DNA from: Entamoeba invadens IP1 | Lineage: Eukaryota > Evosea > Mastigamoebida > Endamoebidae | Direction of reading: 5' to 3' | Assembly (NCBI RefSeq): GCF_000330505.1 | Contig: NW_004191622.1 | Span: forward strand, 16,367-32,841 | DNA length: 16,475 nucleotides | Shown: positions 16,258 to 16,475 of the stretch, piece by piece | Numbering within the stretch: position 1 is the first letter of the stretch | How the letters are laid out: the number at the start of each line of letters is the position of its first letter | Notes under the pieces: model-generated | The model's database searches: none | Seen by the model: the letters and a program-made list of their open reading frames with translations, nothing else | Told to the model about the DNA's origin: nothing | Position numbers and translations under genes: made by a program

Positions 16258-16475
16258 ATGGCCGAGAAAGCTATTGTAGGCGATTACGAATGGCTTGTTG
16301 AAGGACCCGCACCCCCAGAGAAAGACAAGGAAGAAGGTAGTTAGTGCAGAAAGAACAAGCAAGTTCGATCCCGTGGTGGAAGTTTTGACTGAAGTTGAGT
16401 GTTTTCAGTTGTTTTTGAGCGAAGAAATTTTCTATAACATATTGACTTTTTCAAACAAAAAAATAGCGAAGAAAC
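16258..16475 (+). pseudogene. N-terminal part of a piggyBac-like transposase, frameshifted, cut by the window end
   Basis: An ATG at 16258 opens a 28-residue frame (MAEKAIVGDYEWLVEG, then a PPEKDKEE stretch) that stops at the TAG at 16342-16344. The +1 frame takes over near 16334 and stays open to the window end. It reads KFDPVVEVLTEVECFQLFL followed by SEEIFYNILTFSNKKIAKK. This fits the start of the piggyBac DDE domain (DDE_Tnp_1_7), where an F-x-L-F segment leads to an E-x4-I helix and a (T/S)N-x2-(Y/I)A motif. The catalytic Asp residues would lie beyond the window. The break could be a real frameshift in a dead copy, a sequencing error, or a downstream start. piggyBac-like elements are known in some Entamoeba species. 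Confidence 0.5.

Overview
The window looks like nuclear DNA from an Entamoeba species, and Entamoeba invadens is the best guess. This is inference. It rests on very A+T-rich intergenic DNA around compact, mostly intronless genes, and on start codons that sit a few bases after Entamoeba-type core promoter motifs (TATTTAAA-like TATA, GAAC element, AAAAATTCA-like initiator). A Tc1/mariner transposon and a piggyBac-like fragment lie in the same 5 kb. No database search was possible.

Left part (1-5275). A 438-residue SLC35F6-type membrane transporter is on the + strand (926-2242). At 2841-4113 follow scattered + strand coding pieces: a clear promoter, a 32-residue hydrophobic peptide, a block with two membrane spans and in-frame stops, and a Cys-rich block with one more span. 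Their order resembles a decayed four-span, tetraspanin-like gene. On the - strand is a small secreted protein resembling the ML (MD-2-related lipid-recognition) family (4336-4767).

Middle (5276-11455). A large - strand gene encodes a secreted S41/CPAF-like serine protease homologue. It has five Cys/Trp repeats and a C-terminal hydrophobic tail that looks like a GPI signal or membrane anchor. About 1.9 kb without a recognisable gene follows, then a 218-residue + strand protein of unknown function.

Right part (11456-16475). A complete Tc1/mariner-type element of 2,212 bp has TA target duplications, terminal inverted repeats (TIRs) of 383 bp with no mismatch found, and an apparently intact DD32E transposase. 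Each repeat carries 15 copies of a short motif at a mean spacing of 20.7 bp, close to two helical turns; this is the most unusual structure in the window. The element lies 78 bp upstream of an EF-hand gene that carries a frameshift. Further right is a weak inverted-repeat pair that may bound a 1.1 kb non-autonomous element. The window ends inside the N-terminal region of a piggyBac-like transposase, also frameshifted.

The host genes do not form a pathway. The transporter, the ML-like protein and the protease are plausibly all membrane, endolysosomal or secreted products. The right third is a mobile-element neighbourhood.
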